A DNA stretch of 64,000 nucleotides from Henriciella sp. (GTDB taxonomy: Bacteria > Pseudomonadota > Alphaproteobacteria > Caulobacterales > Hyphomonadaceae): NCBI GenBank assembly GCA_030066975.1, contig JASJAO010000001.1, positions 62,001 through 126,000 on the forward strand, in the 5' to 3' direction. Below, in pieces: positions 45,465 through 56,343 of the stretch (position 1 is its first letter; each line of letters begins with the position of its first letter). The notes beneath the pieces were generated by a model. It did no database searches. It worked only from the letters and a program-made list of their open reading frames with translations, and was not told where the DNA came from. The position numbers and the translations under genes are program-made.

Positions 45465-47030
45465 CTAAACCTTACGATCTCTACCTTGCCAATAGGGTTC
45501 GCGGAGGTCTTTGCGGAGGATCTTGCCGGACGGGTTGCGTGGCATTTCAGCGATCGTATCGACCGATTTTGGGCATTTATAGCCGGCAATCTTATCGCGC
45601 GCCCAGGCGATGATCGTATCAGGCTGGGGATCCGTGCCGGGTTTGGGGACGATTATCGCCTTGACCGCTTCACCCCATCTGTCGTCCGGCACGCCGATCA
45701 CGGCGACATCAGCGACGTCCGGATGTCCGAAAATCGCGTTTTCAACCTCGGCCGGATAGACGTTTTCACCGCCGGAGACGATCATGTCTTTGACCCGGTC
45801 ATGGATGAACAGGAAGCCCTCTTCATCGAAATAGCCAGCATCCCCCGTATAGAAGAAGCCGTCTTTGATCGCCTCTTCAGTGGCGTCCGGACGGTTCCAA
45901 TAGCCTTTCATGACAAAGCCGGACTTGATGACAATCTCGCCCACTTCGCCGGTCGGCACCGCGTTACCGTCCGCGTCGACGCAGCGGATCACCGTGGTCG
46001 GATACGGCACGCCGCAGCTGCGCAATTTACCCCAGCTTGGATCATGCGCTTCCGGCGGCAGGTAGGTGCCTCCACCGACAGTCTCGGTCAGTCCATAGAC
46101 CTGCGTGAAGCGCGCGCCCATCACCTCGACAGCCAGCACCAGCAGGTCTTCGGTGATCGGTGAGGCGCCATAGAAGACCTGCTTCAGGCTGGAATAGTCC
46201 CGGTCTCTGAAATCCGGCATCTGGCTGAGCATCAGGATCACCGCAGGCACCCAGAAGGCGTGATTGATCTTCTGGCTCTCGATCAGGTCGAGGATTTCTG
46301 CCGGATTGATCTCTGGCAGGACCACAGTCCTTGAGCCCTGCGCCGCGGCCAGCACACCCACATTGACGCCCGCGACATGGAAGAGCGGCATGGCATTCAT
46401 CACCGTGTCGCCAACGCCGTAGGTGGCCCATTCCAGCATCGCGCACTGGTCCATATAGGATTTGTAATTGGCATTGGTCAGCATCACGCCTTTCGGCAGG
46501 CCGGTGGTGCCGGACGTGTAGAGCTGAATCACATCGTCGCCGTCGAGTGTCTCCATGCCGGTCGGCTCGTCGCTCTGCTGGTCGCGCCAGGCAGTGTATT
46601 CCGGCCAGCCCTCGCGCGTGCCTTCAACGGTGATGATGTGTTCCAGATGCGGGCAATCGGCCTTGATTTGATCGACCACATCAAACCATTCGGGGCCAAC
46701 AAACAGGACCCGGACCTCGGCATCAGACAGGATGAACTGGATTTCCGGCGGCGCGAGGCGCGTGTTGACGGCGTTCATCACCGCCCGGCACTTGGCCGCG
46801 CCGAAGAGCATTTCATAGTAAACGGCGGTGTTCTTGGCCAGATAGCCGACGCGCTGATCCGGCGCGATGCCAAAGGCGAGCAAGCCATTTGCCACCTGGT
46901 TCGCGCGCTGGTCGAGCTGCCCGAAACTGGTTTCTTCGCCCTTGTACCAGAAGGCGACCTCATCGGGGCGACGTTCTGCCTGAACGCGCGGAATATCTGC
47001 GATATGCGGCATGGCTTTGACGTCAAGCAT
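45465..47030 (-). CDS. acyl-CoA synthetase (AMP-forming)
   Basis: A 521-residue adenylate-forming enzyme. ATG 47030 is preceded by GAGGAGG. Motifs: LYTSGTTGLPKGVM near residue 170, VYGLTETVGGG near 300, FYTGDAGYFDEEGF near 390 and the hinge/lysine region RNPSGKILRKDLRE at the C-terminus. It activates a fatty or aromatic acid to acyl-CoA. Divergent from metY. Confidence 0.92.
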   Translation of the reverse strand: MLDVKAMPHIADIPRVQAERRPDEVAFWYKGEETSFGQLDQRANQVANGLLAFGIAPDQRVGYLAKNTAVYYEMLFGAAKCRAVMNAVNTRLAPPEIQFILSDAEVRVLFVGPEWFDVVDQIKADCPHLEHIITVEGTREGWPEYTAWRDQQSDEPTGMETLDGDDVIQLYTSGTTGLPKGVMLTNANYKSYMDQCAMLEWATYGVGDTVMNAMPLFHVAGVNVGVLAAAQGSRTVVLPEINPAEILDLIESQKINHAFWVPAVILMLSQMPDFRDRDYSSLKQVFYGASPITEDLLVLAVEVMGARFTQVYGLTETVGGGTYLPPEAHDPSWGKLRSCGVPYPTTVIRCVDADGNAVPTGEVGEIVIKSGFVMKGYWNRPDATEEAIKDGFFYTGDAGYFDEEGFLFIHDRVKDMIVSGGENVYPAEVENAIFGHPDVADVAVIGVPDDRWGEAVKAIIVPKPGTDPQPDTIIAWARDKIAGYKCPKSVDTIAEMPRNPSGKILRKDLREPYWQGRDRKV

Positions 47031-47163
47031 GGGGGTCCTCCTCAGGAAATCTTGAGTTTTTGTCGGCGCTTGGCGCTCTTTATTAAAACTCAAGCTAGGC
47101 AAAACTTTTCCGGCGTCTAGTGGTAGGGCATAGGAAGACCAGAAAATTGCAGAGGAAACGAAA

Positions 47164-48474
47164 ATGACCCAAGGCTTCTCCACCCGCGCGCTGCATGCTG
47201 GCGCAGCCCCCGACCCGGTCACGGGCTCACGTGCGCAGCCGATCCACCAGACCACGAGCTTCGTGTTCAAGGATGCCGATCACGCCGCGAAACTGTTCGC
47301 GCTGCAGGAATTTGGCGATATCTATACGCGTATCGGCAACCCCACAGTAAGCGCACTGGAGGCGCGGATTGCCGACTTGGAAGGCGGCACAATGGGGCTC
47401 GGCGTCGGCTCCGGCCATGCCGCGCAGCTGTTGGCGTTTCATGTCCTGATGGAGCCCGGCACCAAGATCGTCGCGGCCAAGCAGCTTTATGGCGGCTCGA
47501 TCAACCAACTGTCACATGCGTTCAAGAAGTTCGGCTGGGCGGTTGAGTTTGTCGATGTGAACGATCTTGCCGCCGTGGAAGCGGCGATGGATGAGAGCGT
47601 CCGCGTGGTGTTTACTGAAAGCCTCGCCAATCCGGGCGGCATTGTTACAGACATGGCGGCGATCGCAGACATCGCGCACCGTCACGGTGTGCCCTATATG
47701 GTCGATAATACGATGGCCTCACCCTATCTCTGCCAGCCGCTGAGCCATGGCGCGGACATTGTGGTCCACTCTCTCACCAAGTTCATTGGGGGGCATGGCA
47801 ACTCGATTGGCGGCATAATCATTGATGGCGGCAAGTTTGACTGGAAAGCCAACGCGGCCAAGTTCCCGACGCTGACGACGCCGCAAAGCTATTATAATGA
47901 TCTGGTCTTCGCTGAGGGTTTTGGTGCCTTGCCACTCGGTCCTGACGGAGCCGAGGTTGATATCGCCTTTGCGATCGCCGCGCGCGCCTTCAGTCTACGC
48001 GATCTCGGCCCGGCTTTGTCACCCTTCAATGCGTTTATGATCATGACGGGATGCGAGACGCTGCCGCTGCGCATGGACAAGCATTGCCACAATGCCAATG
48101 CGGTGGCGGAATATCTGTCGGGTCATGATGCGGTCAGCTGGGTGCGCTATGCTGGCCTGCCGGGTGACAGCCATCACGCGCTGGCGCAAAAATATTGTCC
48201 GAAGGGCGCTGGTGCAGTGTTCACGTTTGGCCTGAAAGGGGGTCATGCGGCGGGGGTCAAACTGGTCGAGAGCGTTACTCTGTTCAGCCACCTGGCGAAT
48301 ATCGGTGACACCAAATCACTGATCATTCACCCGTCCTCGACGACCCATAGTCAGCTTACCGACGATCAGAAAACGCAGGCCGGGGCCGCGCCCGATACCG
48401 TCCGCGTCTCCGTCGGGATTGAGGATGCGGCGGATATTATCGCCGATCTTGATCAGGCTTTGGCAAGCCTCTGA
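47164..48474 (+). CDS. metY: O-acetylhomoserine sulfhydrylase (Cys/Met metabolism PLP enzyme)
   Basis: A 436-residue PLP enzyme. The N-terminus FSTRALHAGAAPDPVTGSRA and IYTRIGNPTVSALEARIA are typical of MetY, and the PLP lysine is in VVHSLTKFIGGHGNSIGG near residue 206. It makes homocysteine from O-acetylhomoserine and sulfide. The length favours MetY over the shorter MetB/MetZ. No SAM riboswitch was recognised in the 130-base leader. Confidence 0.9.
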   Translation: MTQGFSTRALHAGAAPDPVTGSRAQPIHQTTSFVFKDADHAAKLFALQEFGDIYTRIGNPTVSALEARIADLEGGTMGLGVGSGHAAQLLAFHVLMEPGTKIVAAKQLYGGSINQLSHAFKKFGWAVEFVDVNDLAAVEAAMDESVRVVFTESLANPGGIVTDMAAIADIAHRHGVPYMVDNTMASPYLCQPLSHGADIVVHSLTKFIGGHGNSIGGIIIDGGKFDWKANAAKFPTLTTPQSYYNDLVFAEGFGALPLGPDGAEVDIAFAIAARAFSLRDLGPALSPFNAFMIMTGCETLPLRMDKHCHNANAVAEYLSGHDAVSWVRYAGLPGDSHHALAQKYCPKGAGAVFTFGLKGGHAAGVKLVESVTLFSHLANIGDTKSLIIHPSSTTHSQLTDDQKTQAGAAPDTVRVSVGIEDAADIIADLDQALASL

Positions 48475-48483
48475 TCGGCCGCG

Positions 48484-49329
48484 TCAGGCAAGGTCAAAGC
48501 GTTTCCAGAAAATCCTGTCGACCACCCGTTTCGGCAGGAGCATGGGCAGCGTGAAATTGGTCAGCTTGTTGGGCACCGGGGCATAGCGCGCTTTCGGCCT
48601 GGCGGTCGTCAGCGCGCGCTCAATCGTCTTGGCGATCACCTCTGGGTCGAGCCCGTCGCGGCCGCCATCCAGCATGACCTGACTGAACGCCTCAATCGAT
48701 TTGGCCCAGCGTGTATTGGCATAAGGGGTCGACTTGTTGGCGTCTTCGGCTTTGTCCCAGATCGGCGTGCGCACCGAGCCCGGGCCAATCGCGATGGCGT
48801 CAATGCCATAAACCACCAGTTCCCGGCGCAGACTGTCCGTCACGCTCTCCACGGCATGTTTGGTCGCGGTATAGGCGCCAAGGAAGGGCGACGCCAATCG
48901 GCCGCCAACACTGGTAATATTGATGATCCGACCGGGTTTGCCCGCTCTTGAGGAGTCCATACCCAGCAAGGGCAGAAAAGCCTGCGTGGTTTCGAGCAGT
49001 CCGAACACATTCACGTCAAAATGGGCCTTGAATTCGTCCAGGGGTTGTAGCGCCAGAGGCCCCATATTGGCGATCCCGGCATTGTTCACGAGCCCGTCCA
49101 GCATGGACCCGTCCAGAGCCGCACTGACGGTTTCAACAGCCTCACGGACCTGATCGGGATCAGCAACGTCGAGCATGAGCGGCGTAATATTCTCATGCGC
49201 CTGATCAAGAATGTCCGCATCGCTTTGTTTGCGCACGCCGGCAAACACGTGCCAGCCCTTTGCAGCGAGGTAGTCGGTGGCAGCGCGGCCAATGCCAGTT
49301 GAGGCGCCGGTGATCACAATGGTTTTCAT
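48484..49329 (-). CDS. short-chain dehydrogenase/reductase
   Basis: A 281-residue classical SDR. Cofactor motif GASTGIG at residues 7-13, NNAGIANMG near 90, catalytic Ser in NITSVGG and YTATK near 153-157. The C-terminal part is basic. Substrate unknown. Confidence 0.9.
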   Translation of the reverse strand: MKTIVITGASTGIGRAATDYLAAKGWHVFAGVRKQSDADILDQAHENITPLMLDVADPDQVREAVETVSAALDGSMLDGLVNNAGIANMGPLALQPLDEFKAHFDVNVFGLLETTQAFLPLLGMDSSRAGKPGRIINITSVGGRLASPFLGAYTATKHAVESVTDSLRRELVVYGIDAIAIGPGSVRTPIWDKAEDANKSTPYANTRWAKSIEAFSQVMLDGGRDGLDPEVIAKTIERALTTARPKARYAPVPNKLTNFTLPMLLPKRVVDRIFWKRFDLA

Positions 49330-49377
49330 TTCAAATTTCCTATCTTAACTCGTATACGAAACAACTGACGCTTTGGT

Positions 49378-49887
49378 TCAGGTCTCGTCTACGCCTCCCT
49401 TGATCACACGCAGTTTTGGCGGTGACTTTGCCACGGTTTTTGTCTCTGCGCTTGTGTCTGACGGGGTGTCGGCCGCACCATCAAGCAGGTCCCGCCCGCT
49501 CACCAATTGCGGCGACGAGCGCTTGGGCGGGACCGGAGCGGGGGTGTCCGCCTCAAGGTCGTCATTGAGTTGGCGTGTGTTGCTCGGCCGGGTCTTTCGC
49601 CCCAGGGATTTCTTCGGTTTGAAGCCGCTTTTAGCCTTGCCGCGGGCCTTTTTGTCTATCTCGCGCAACTTGATTGACTGCAGCGCTGACAGGGCTTCGT
49701 CACTGCCGCCTTTTTCCGGATCATTGAAGGCCGAGCCATAGGTCTCGATCCGCTCTTCGACCTCTTCCAGGAATTGCTTTTCCCAATCGGACAGGGGCGG
49801 CCCGAGCCCCTGTTCGGCGAGGGCGGCCGCCTTGCGCAATTTTCGAAGCGCTTTTCGTTTCTTTCGTTCGTCAACGTCCCGGGGCAT
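49378..49887 (-). CDS. hypothetical basic/disordered protein
   Basis: A 169-residue protein I do not recognise. The N-terminal third is charged and helical (ERKKRKALRKLRKAAALAEQG); the rest is Lys/Pro/Ser-rich and probably disordered. It is just downstream of gapR on the same strand with a nine-base gap, so they are likely co-transcribed. Confidence 0.6.
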   Translation of the reverse strand: MPRDVDERKKRKALRKLRKAAALAEQGLGPPLSDWEKQFLEEVEERIETYGSAFNDPEKGGSDEALSALQSIKLREIDKKARGKAKSGFKPKKSLGRKTRPSNTRQLNDDLEADTPAPVPPKRSSPQLVSGRDLLDGAADTPSDTSAETKTVAKSPPKLRVIKGGVDET

Positions 49888-49896
49888 TACGCCAGA

Positions 49897-50160
49897 CTAG
49901 TCGAGTTCGCCAAGCGCGTCCAAGTAGACTTCCAAAAGAGCTTCCTGTTCCTGGCGTTCCTGGCGATCGACCTTGCGCAGGCGGACCACGGTGCGCAGGG
50001 CCTTGGTGTCATAACCAACCGCTTTTGCCTCGCCATAGACCTCTTTGATCTGCTCCGCGATTTCCTTTTTCTCTTCCTCGAGCCGCTCAATGCGTTCGAC
50101 GATGAGGCGCAGCCGGTCTTTGGCGGCATCGGTCAGGTTGTCGTTGGGCGCATCATCCAT
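49897..50160 (-). CDS. gapR: GapR-like nucleoid-associated protein (DUF2312)
   Basis: An 87-residue helical protein matching DUF2312: [40 protein letters not shown] and [20 protein letters not shown]. In Caulobacter GapR clamps overtwisted DNA ahead of replication and transcription forks. Its presence supports an alphaproteobacterial host. A cytoplasmic, probably tetrameric coiled coil. Confidence 0.9.
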   Translation of the reverse strand: MDDAPNDNLTDAAKDRLRLIVERIERLEEEKKEIAEQIKEVYGEAKAVGYDTKALRTVVRLRKVDRQERQEQEALLEVYLDALGELD

Positions 50161-50319
50161 GGGTCTTGCCTCTTGTCTTGGTCGCTGTATCGGATGGGGG
50201 CGTCCTAAAGCGGATTGTCGGGCGGTCCAAGCGCTATCTCACACAGATCGCAGCTGGCTGACAAAGAGGTGATGCAGGTGTGAGTCGCCGAACCCGCAGA
50301 AGCGCCCTATCTAGGCGCC

Positions 50320-50850
50320 ATGACCCAGATGAAACTCACGGACCTCAGCCGCCGCCGACTGCTCACCCTTGCCCCAGTCGCCCTGCTCGCCGCCGCCTGC
50401 AGCCCCGGCAACAGCCGAAACGCCGCCTATGCCGATATCAGCGAAGATGCCTTTGCCGACAGCGAGTGGCGCCAGCTCACCGAGTCAGACTGGAGAGAAC
50501 GCCTCAGCAAACAGGCCTTCTATGTGTTGCGCGAGGAAGGCACCGAGCGGGCGTTTACCTCACCGCTGAACGATGAAAAGCGCGTCGGGACCTATCATTG
50601 CGCGGGGTGTGACCTGCCACTGTTCGACAGCGCGACCAAATATGACAGCGGCACGGGCTGGCCGAGCTTCTATGATGTACGGCCGGGCGCGGTGAACACC
50701 AAGCCGGACAATAAGCTCTGGATGACGCGGACTGAATATCACTGCGCGCGCTGCGGCGGCCATCAGGGCCATGTGTTCGGCGACGGCCCGGAACCGACCG
50801 GCCTGCGCTATTGCAACAATGGGGTCGCGCTGACGTTTCGGGTGACCTGA
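50320..50850 (+). CDS. msrB: peptide methionine sulfoxide reductase MsrB (lipoprotein)
   Basis: A 176-residue enzyme. The N-terminus has twin arginines and a lipobox, SRRRLLTLAPVALLAAACSPG, so export may use Tat. Zinc cysteines are in CAGCDLPLF and CARCGGHQGHVF; the catalytic Cys is in RYCNNGVAL. It reduces the R-form of methionine sulfoxide and complements the exported MsrA. Confidence 0.93.
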   Translation: MTQMKLTDLSRRRLLTLAPVALLAAACSPGNSRNAAYADISEDAFADSEWRQLTESDWRERLSKQAFYVLREEGTERAFTSPLNDEKRVGTYHCAGCDLPLFDSATKYDSGTGWPSFYDVRPGAVNTKPDNKLWMTRTEYHCARCGGHQGHVFGDGPEPTGLRYCNNGVALTFRVT

Positions 50851-50871
50851 GGGGTAGTCTGGGGTGTTTGG

Positions 50872-51058
50872 TTGAGCGGAGCTCAATCCGATTCACGCAG
50901 CCTTGAGCGCATTCCATGTGAGCGCGACAGCGCGATACGGGAACACAAAAGACTCATTCATTTCCTGATCACGATCCAGGACAGCGGCTGCCGCCGCATT
51001 CATTTCCTATTTTTGATCCACTGGATCAAAAATTTTGCGAAGCAAACCGGAAATGAAT
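50872..51058. repeat. two-hairpin repeat cluster at the left island junction
   Basis: The segment starts with the hairpin TTGAGC-GGA-GCTCAA (50872-50886). It then shares blocks with 63205-63361, e.g. ACGCAGCC, TTGAGCGC and AGCGGCTGCCGCCGCATTCA. It ends with an outer 10-bp inverted repeat (ATTCATTTCC 50998-51007, GGAAATGAAT 51049-51058), inner stem TTTTTGATCC-ACT-GGATCAAAAA and small TTTGC-GAA-GCAAA hairpin. It probably terminated both msrB and the pre-insertion tRNA-Leu. Confidence 0.75.
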
Positions 51059-51084
51059 GGTGCCCAGAAGAGGACTCGAACCTC
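51058..51084 (-). repeat. left attachment site (tRNA-Leu 3' end remnant)
   Basis: 27 bases identical to the last 27 of the tRNA-Leu gene at 63023-63049, in the same orientation. Similarity stops at 51085, so only an att-type fragment is present. The sequence to its left has the same hairpin arrangement as the region left of tRNA-Val. Confidence 0.82.
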
Positions 51085-51599
51085 TACACTATATCCCCGC
51101 AATTATTGCATTTAGGGAGCGAAACGGCACCGTCACGGAAGAGATGACGCAAAGCACCTAGTATAAACCACCACCAGCTAGTACTCAGCACTTGGCTATA
51201 GAGCACCCGCACCAAGAACCAATTTGCCCGTGACCTTCGTACCGCCTTATGGGCTGGAGACGGCATGAACACCGTTATGAATCAACCATCGATCCTAACT
51301 TTATAGTTGCGCCAGTCAGATCACGCAGGCCAGATAAGATCTCATTTTTGGCGAGACTTGTGGGTCGAGACTAAAACTCAAATTGTCATAATCTAAGCGC
51401 CCATTTTACCTGAATACCCATCATCGAACGGGGACACAGAAAGATCGCATGAATTTATTACTTCAATGAATATGAAAATCTCAGTTTTTTTCTATATTTT
51501 TAAAAATGTAATGAATTTCTGATCATTAAATTTTTCATCTATTGAGATTGAATCAAAATAGTTGAATGAGTTCTCCATTATATTTCGATGGAGGATGTA
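51085..51599. other. non-coding left end of island and RHS promoter region
   Basis: About 515 bases with no convincing gene. The left part is mixed in composition; from 51400 on it is very A+T-rich, as expected for an acquired promoter region. GGAGG at 51590-51594 is the ribosome-binding site for the RHS gene. No integrase remnant was recognised. Confidence 0.5.
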
Positions 51600-54500
51600 A
51601 TGTCTGTATTCAGGCGTGTTGCGCCGCTTGCGGCGATCACTTTTGCTTTGTCTTTTTTTGGTGGCGCCGCAGCCACCGCACAGTCGGGCTCGTCGTCGAT
51701 CGAAATAGAATATCTCGAACGCCAGAATGTCGATGAGCGGCTGCAGGTGGATGAGGTCGGCCTGCTCGGCGAAGCGATAGACATGAATACCGGCACGCTG
51801 AGCTTTGAACATGTGGATGTCTCCTTGCCGGGGAACTCCGACCTTGAAGTCGCCATTCGGCGCTCGCGTGATGGCTCCTATCCATTCCCGCATCTCGACA
51901 GTACGGCGACCCCAAGCTCTCAGCAGATCTCCAATAGCTTTTCCGATTGGAAGCTGGAGGTGCCCACCATCTCCATGATCTGGGCCAGCGACTTCATGAC
52001 CAACAGCGATAATCTCTGTCAACAGAGCTATGCCTCTGGAGCGAGTTGGGCTGCGCCTTTTGGTGGGCCGGGCGGCGGGTTCAATCTTGACCCAGAAAAT
52101 CCGCCCGTTGCCATCTTTGCCGGGCAGGAGTTTTCCAATGGAATGGATCTGACCATTCCCGGGCACGGCACGCAAAAGGTGCTGCACGCGCCGAAAGGCG
52201 TGAACTGGCCGGCAGGCACCATCCGAGTGACTAAGAATTATTGGGCGCTCAAATGTGGTCCGGCGGACAATGGTGCCGATGGGTTTATCGCGATCGCGCC
52301 GAATGGTGACCAGTATAAATTCGACAAATACTTGCTGCGCAATGAAGTTGCTATGGCGGTTTCTGCACAAAGCAATTCAGGCCACAGTCACGGTGTCATG
52401 GGCCGCGTTCGGGTCACGCTGCAAGCCAGCGAAGTGACCGATGTGCACGGCAACTGGGTGAAGTATGATTACAACTCAGATGGCTGGGTCACCAAAATCC
52501 ACAGCAATGACGGCCGGGTCATCGACATTAACCGTAACAGCTCCAACCTGATCACCAGCATCATCGCCAATGGACGTACTTGGACTTACACCTACAAGAC
52601 GCTGAGCTATGGAACGTTCCTCGACAAGGTCACACTGCCAGATGGTCGGTATTGGGAGTTTGATATCGAGGAGTTCGGCCAGGGCAAACCTAGCTCCCGC
52701 TATGGTTGCCCCTTTTACAGTTTTGATATCTCGCTCAAGCACCCGAATGGTGTCACTGGCGAGTTCGATTTTACCGAGACCAAGCATATCAAAGGCTATA
52801 ACGGGCCGTTCAGCAATGATGGTGAACAAACCAATTGCTCTGGCAACAATGCCCAGCCGCTCCGCTATTTTCGTGCCTATTCGGTGACCAAGAAAAAACT
52901 GACCGCGCCGGGCACGCCAACGGCAGAATGGACCTATGCCTATTCCGGCTATCCGCACACCGGCTACCATCCCGATCCCGTGCCGAGCACCAAATGGGGT
53001 GAGGTTACCGACCCGCTTGGCCATCGCCGGCGTGAGATCTACCACTCCACCGGCGCGCTTGAGGGCCTGCTGAAAGAGTCCATTCTCTATGCCAATGGTA
53101 CGTCTCAGATCCAGAAAACCGAGTATGACTATGTCACCGAGGCCGCCGTGGGCGAAAACTGGCTGTACAATGAGAACCCGGAAAAGCTGAACAATCCTCG
53201 CCACCGGATTGAGCGTGTGATCACGCAAGACAGTGAAACCTACACCACTGATTTTGCCTACAATTCCAACATGGCGAGCAGCGCTTACAGTTTTGGCAAC
53301 CCGACATTGGTGACCGAAGAGAGCAGCGTGACCACCGGCTCACGCACCCAGAACACGACCTATTACCACTCTCTGTCAAAATGGATCCTGGGCCTGCCGC
53401 AAGTGATCACGCGTAATGGGAAGGAATTTGAGCGTCACAGCTATAACAGCAACGGCCAACTGCTGAACACCAAGACGTTTGGCTCTTCCAGCCCGACCTC
53501 AAGCTATACCTATCATAGCAGTGGACGCCTGGCCTCGGCCACCAACGCTCTGGGCGATACGACCAGCTTTACCAATTTCAAACGCGGCATCCCGCGCAAC
53601 ATCACTCTGCGCGATGGCGGCACGCTCTCTCGTGTCGTTGACGATAATGGCTGGGTGACGAGCGAAACCAATCCGCGCGGCGTCACGTTTGGCTTCAGCT
53701 ATAACAATATGGGCTGGCGCACCTTGGTGAACCGCCCGGGCAGCTGGGCCGATACAACAATCAGCTATACCACCAGTGCCAGCGGCATCACGGCGACCTC
53801 AACCCGGGGCAATAGCCGGTCCATCATCACCTATGACAGCTATACGCGACCGAAACTGATCCAGGAGATTGATCTGACAGGGCATTCGAGCTCGGTCTAT
53901 AACAAGACGACTTATGATGCCTTGGGTCAGGTCACCTTCACCTCCCTGCCGTCCAATTCCAGCAACCCAACCGCGGGCACGAACACCACCTATGACGCGC
54001 TCGGTCGGGTGACCCAAACCGCAGAGACCATGGCACCCTTTGCGACCATGTCGACGCAGTACAAACCAGACAACGAAGTCTGGGTCACGGACCCAGCAAA
54101 TGCGACAACAAAAACGCGGTATCAGGCCTTCGGTGCCCCGGCGACGGAAGAGCCCGTCTGGGTTCAAGACGCCACCGGCACGATCACGACGATGGTCTAC
54201 GACGACTTTGGTAATATCGAGCACTTGAACCAGTCGAGCGGCTTGAATGGCTACAATGTCAGCGCGGATCGCTATTTCTGGTACGACAATCGCCTGCGCC
54301 TCTGCCGCCACCGCGCCCCGGAATTCGGCGACGAACTCTTCGCCTATGATGCGGCCGATCAGATGATTTCCGCGTCCCGGGCCGAGGCTGCTGGGTCAAA
54401 CTGCGCTGCGCCGTCGAGCAGTATTCGCACGTCCTACACATATGATCCCATGGGGCGGCAGACCTTGATCGACTTTCCAGCAGGCACCGATGACATCACG

Positions 54501-56321
54501 AAAACCTATGACGCCAATGGGAGCCTTAAAACGGTCAACCGTGGCGCAACAGCCTGGACATATTGGTACAATGAGCTCGACGATCTGAGCAAAGAGCAAT
54601 TACAAGTTCAAATCGTCAAGAATCGCATCTATGCCCTGACACATGACTACAATTCGACAGGTCATCGAGATTCAATGACCTTGACCACGCTTCTGGGAGA
54701 CGTTGTTGCTAACTATAACCCAGATGGTTTTGGCCAGCCTCGTAGCCTGCAATTCGATGGTCAAAACTTGGTATCGAACGTCACTTATCATCCGAATGGA
54801 ATGGTAGAGGCCGCCGACTATGCGAATGGCAAGAACTACTCCCAAACACTCAATGCTAGGCAGCTCCCAATTGAAACTATCGTAGATGGAACAGGGGGCA
54901 AAGTTGTTCACAAGCTGTATACGTATGATGCTCGTGCAAAACTAATCACCGCTGCCGACAGCGTATTGAGCAGCCGTTCACAACAATACGGATACGATGC
55001 ACGCGGTCGTCTAGTTTCGGCCTCTGGCCCATGGGGCAGCGGTAGTTTCAAGTATGATGGGCTTGAGAATTTGCGCGAGAAGAAGCTCGGCAGTCGTACC
55101 GTTGAACTGAACTATAGTAACAGCTTGAACCGTCTGACCAATTTCCGCGATACCGCCGAACAGAATGCTTGGCAGACGATTTTCTATGATAGTCGTGGTA
55201 ATGTCGTCGACAACGGCACCTTGGCACATGGTGGTGTGGACCTAACTTATGATCACGCCAATCAGCCAACTTCTGTTACCGGGACAGGCATCAACAACAC
55301 GTACACCTATGACGGCAATCTGAAACGCGTGAAGACGGTGCTTAACGGACCGCAAACATACTGGACGTATTCACGCCTGTCAGGCAAGCCCGCCATCGCC
55401 CATCGGATTGTCGGCGTCATGACCTACTATCTTGATGTCGGTGGCGCTCAAATACGCGTGAAGAATACCGGTATAGACTACACTCATGTCGACCATTTAG
55501 GGTCGCCCATCGCGGCAACGGATTCAAGTGGAAATGTGCTGTGGGAGGAACACTATACCCCGTTTGGAGAAAAGCAGACCTCCGCGGCGGCGAATGACAA
55601 TGATATCGGCTATACCGGCCATGTCATGGATGAGGCGTCGGGTCTGACCTATATGCAGGCGCGGTACTATGATCCGGTGATCGGCCGCTTCCTCTCCACC
55701 GACCCCATCGGCTACCAGGACCAACTGAACCTGTATTCATACGTGCACAATGATCCAGTGAACTTGGTGGATCCGACCGGGATGCAAGCGCAAGCCGCTG
55801 AATTTGACGATGAGCATGAAAGCTCAAGGCACGATAAGGGAACTTCTGATACACTGGATGCGCTCGGGGCTACAGCGGAAGTGACCGCTACGGTCACAGG
55901 TACGAGTATGGAAGCCTTGGCAACGATGGATGAGACTGTGCGATCAGCTCGGGTTGCAGGAGAAGTTGTGAAAACCGCTGGGTCGGAGCTTGTTTCGAAG
56001 ACTGGCACTGGATTGAACTTGGCTGCGAAAGCAAGTGCGATTTCAAATTCAGATACTCCAGGGATTGAGGCTGTTGCACAAGCTGTAGGATATATTGGCG
56101 GAGTTGTGACAGCGGCCGCCGTACTGCGCGGCAGCGCTAACGGTCCAGGAGCTATTGCGGCAGGAGCTGGCGCCGACTTGACCCTGACCGAAGGAACACG
56201 CGCTACCCTTCAGGCAGCGGCAAAAGTAGCGCGTACCACCAATCGTGCAGCTGTAAAAGCCGAAAGGTCTCTTAACGGTGCATTGATGAACTACTTGAGC
56301 TGGAGGGCATTACCGCGATAA
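51600..56321 (+). CDS. RHS/YD-repeat polymorphic toxin-type protein with Sec signal
   Basis: A 1573-residue protein. ATG 51600 with GGAGG just upstream gives a Sec signal [20 protein letters not shown] ending AAATAQ. Residues about 270-1300 are YD/RHS repeats (e.g. [27 protein letters not shown]). The RHS core follows: YTPFGEKQ near 1320, [18 protein letters not shown], and DPTGM at 1391-1395. The last 178 residues are a variable tip I do not recognise, rich in Ala/Gly/Thr. Known RHS proteins encapsulate a C-terminal toxin; here the Sec signal rather than a PAAR domain is unusual. The next gene is a likely immunity partner. Confidence 0.85.
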   Translation: MSVFRRVAPLAAITFALSFFGGAAATAQSGSSSIEIEYLERQNVDERLQVDEVGLLGEAIDMNTGTLSFEHVDVSLPGNSDLEVAIRRSRDGSYPFPHLDSTATPSSQQISNSFSDWKLEVPTISMIWASDFMTNSDNLCQQSYASGASWAAPFGGPGGGFNLDPENPPVAIFAGQEFSNGMDLTIPGHGTQKVLHAPKGVNWPAGTIRVTKNYWALKCGPADNGADGFIAIAPNGDQYKFDKYLLRNEVAMAVSAQSNSGHSHGVMGRVRVTLQASEVTDVHGNWVKYDYNSDGWVTKIHSNDGRVIDINRNSSNLITSIIANGRTWTYTYKTLSYGTFLDKVTLPDGRYWEFDIEEFGQGKPSSRYGCPFYSFDISLKHPNGVTGEFDFTETKHIKGYNGPFSNDGEQTNCSGNNAQPLRYFRAYSVTKKKLTAPGTPTAEWTYAYSGYPHTGYHPDPVPSTKWGEVTDPLGHRRREIYHSTGALEGLLKESILYANGTSQIQKTEYDYVTEAAVGENWLYNENPEKLNNPRHRIERVITQDSETYTTDFAYNSNMASSAYSFGNPTLVTEESSVTTGSRTQNTTYYHSLSKWILGLPQVITRNGKEFERHSYNSNGQLLNTKTFGSSSPTSSYTYHSSGRLASATNALGDTTSFTNFKRGIPRNITLRDGGTLSRVVDDNGWVTSETNPRGVTFGFSYNNMGWRTLVNRPGSWADTTISYTTSASGITATSTRGNSRSIITYDSYTRPKLIQEIDLTGHSSSVYNKTTYDALGQVTFTSLPSNSSNPTAGTNTTYDALGRVTQTAETMAPFATMSTQYKPDNEVWVTDPANATTKTRYQAFGAPATEEPVWVQDATGTITTMVYDDFGNIEHLNQSSGLNGYNVSADRYFWYDNRLRLCRHRAPEFGDELFAYDAADQMISASRAEAAGSNCAAPSSSIRTSYTYDPMGRQTLIDFPAGTDDITKTYDANGSLKTVNRGATAWTYWYNELDDLSKEQLQVQIVKNRIYALTHDYNSTGHRDSMTLTTLLGDVVANYNPDGFGQPRSLQFDGQNLVSNVTYHPNGMVEAADYANGKNYSQTLNARQLPIETIVDGTGGKVVHKLYTYDARAKLITAADSVLSSRSQQYGYDARGRLVSASGPWGSGSFKYDGLENLREKKLGSRTVELNYSNSLNRLTNFRDTAEQNAWQTIFYDSRGNVVDNGTLAHGGVDLTYDHANQPTSVTGTGINNTYTYDGNLKRVKTVLNGPQTYWTYSRLSGKPAIAHRIVGVMTYYLDVGGAQIRVKNTGIDYTHVDHLGSPIAATDSSGNVLWEEHYTPFGEKQTSAAANDNDIGYTGHVMDEASGLTYMQARYYDPVIGRFLSTDPIGYQDQLNLYSYVHNDPVNLVDPTGMQAQAAEFDDEHESSRHDKGTSDTLDALGATAEVTATVTGTSMEALATMDETVRSARVAGEVVKTAGSELVSKTGTGLNLAAKASAISNSDTPGIEAVAQAVGYIGGVVTAAAVLRGSANGPGAIAAGAGADLTLTEGTRATLQAAAKVARTTNRAAVKAERSLNGALMNYLSWRALPR
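55548..55882 (+). repeat. 335-bp direct repeat, copy 1 (end of RHS core)
   Basis: Nearly identical to 57295-57629. It spans the end of the RHS core and the first 37 residues past DPTGM. Similarity ends at the codon after ATAEV, where the two C-terminal tips diverge completely. Confidence 0.85.
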
Positions 56322-56343
56322 AAGTGACCTTTGGGAGGCAGAC

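Noticed and set aside
47031-47163. Possible SAM riboswitch before metY
   Set aside because: The leader has no recognisable SAM-I or SAM-II core that I could align.
51084-51272. Possible integrase remnant at the left end of the island
   Set aside because: The reverse frame here lacks tyrosine-recombinase motifs (R-HxxR-Y).
51600-56321. Type VI secretion effector
   Set aside because: No PAAR, VgrG, Hcp or adaptor gene is present and the protein has a Sec signal.
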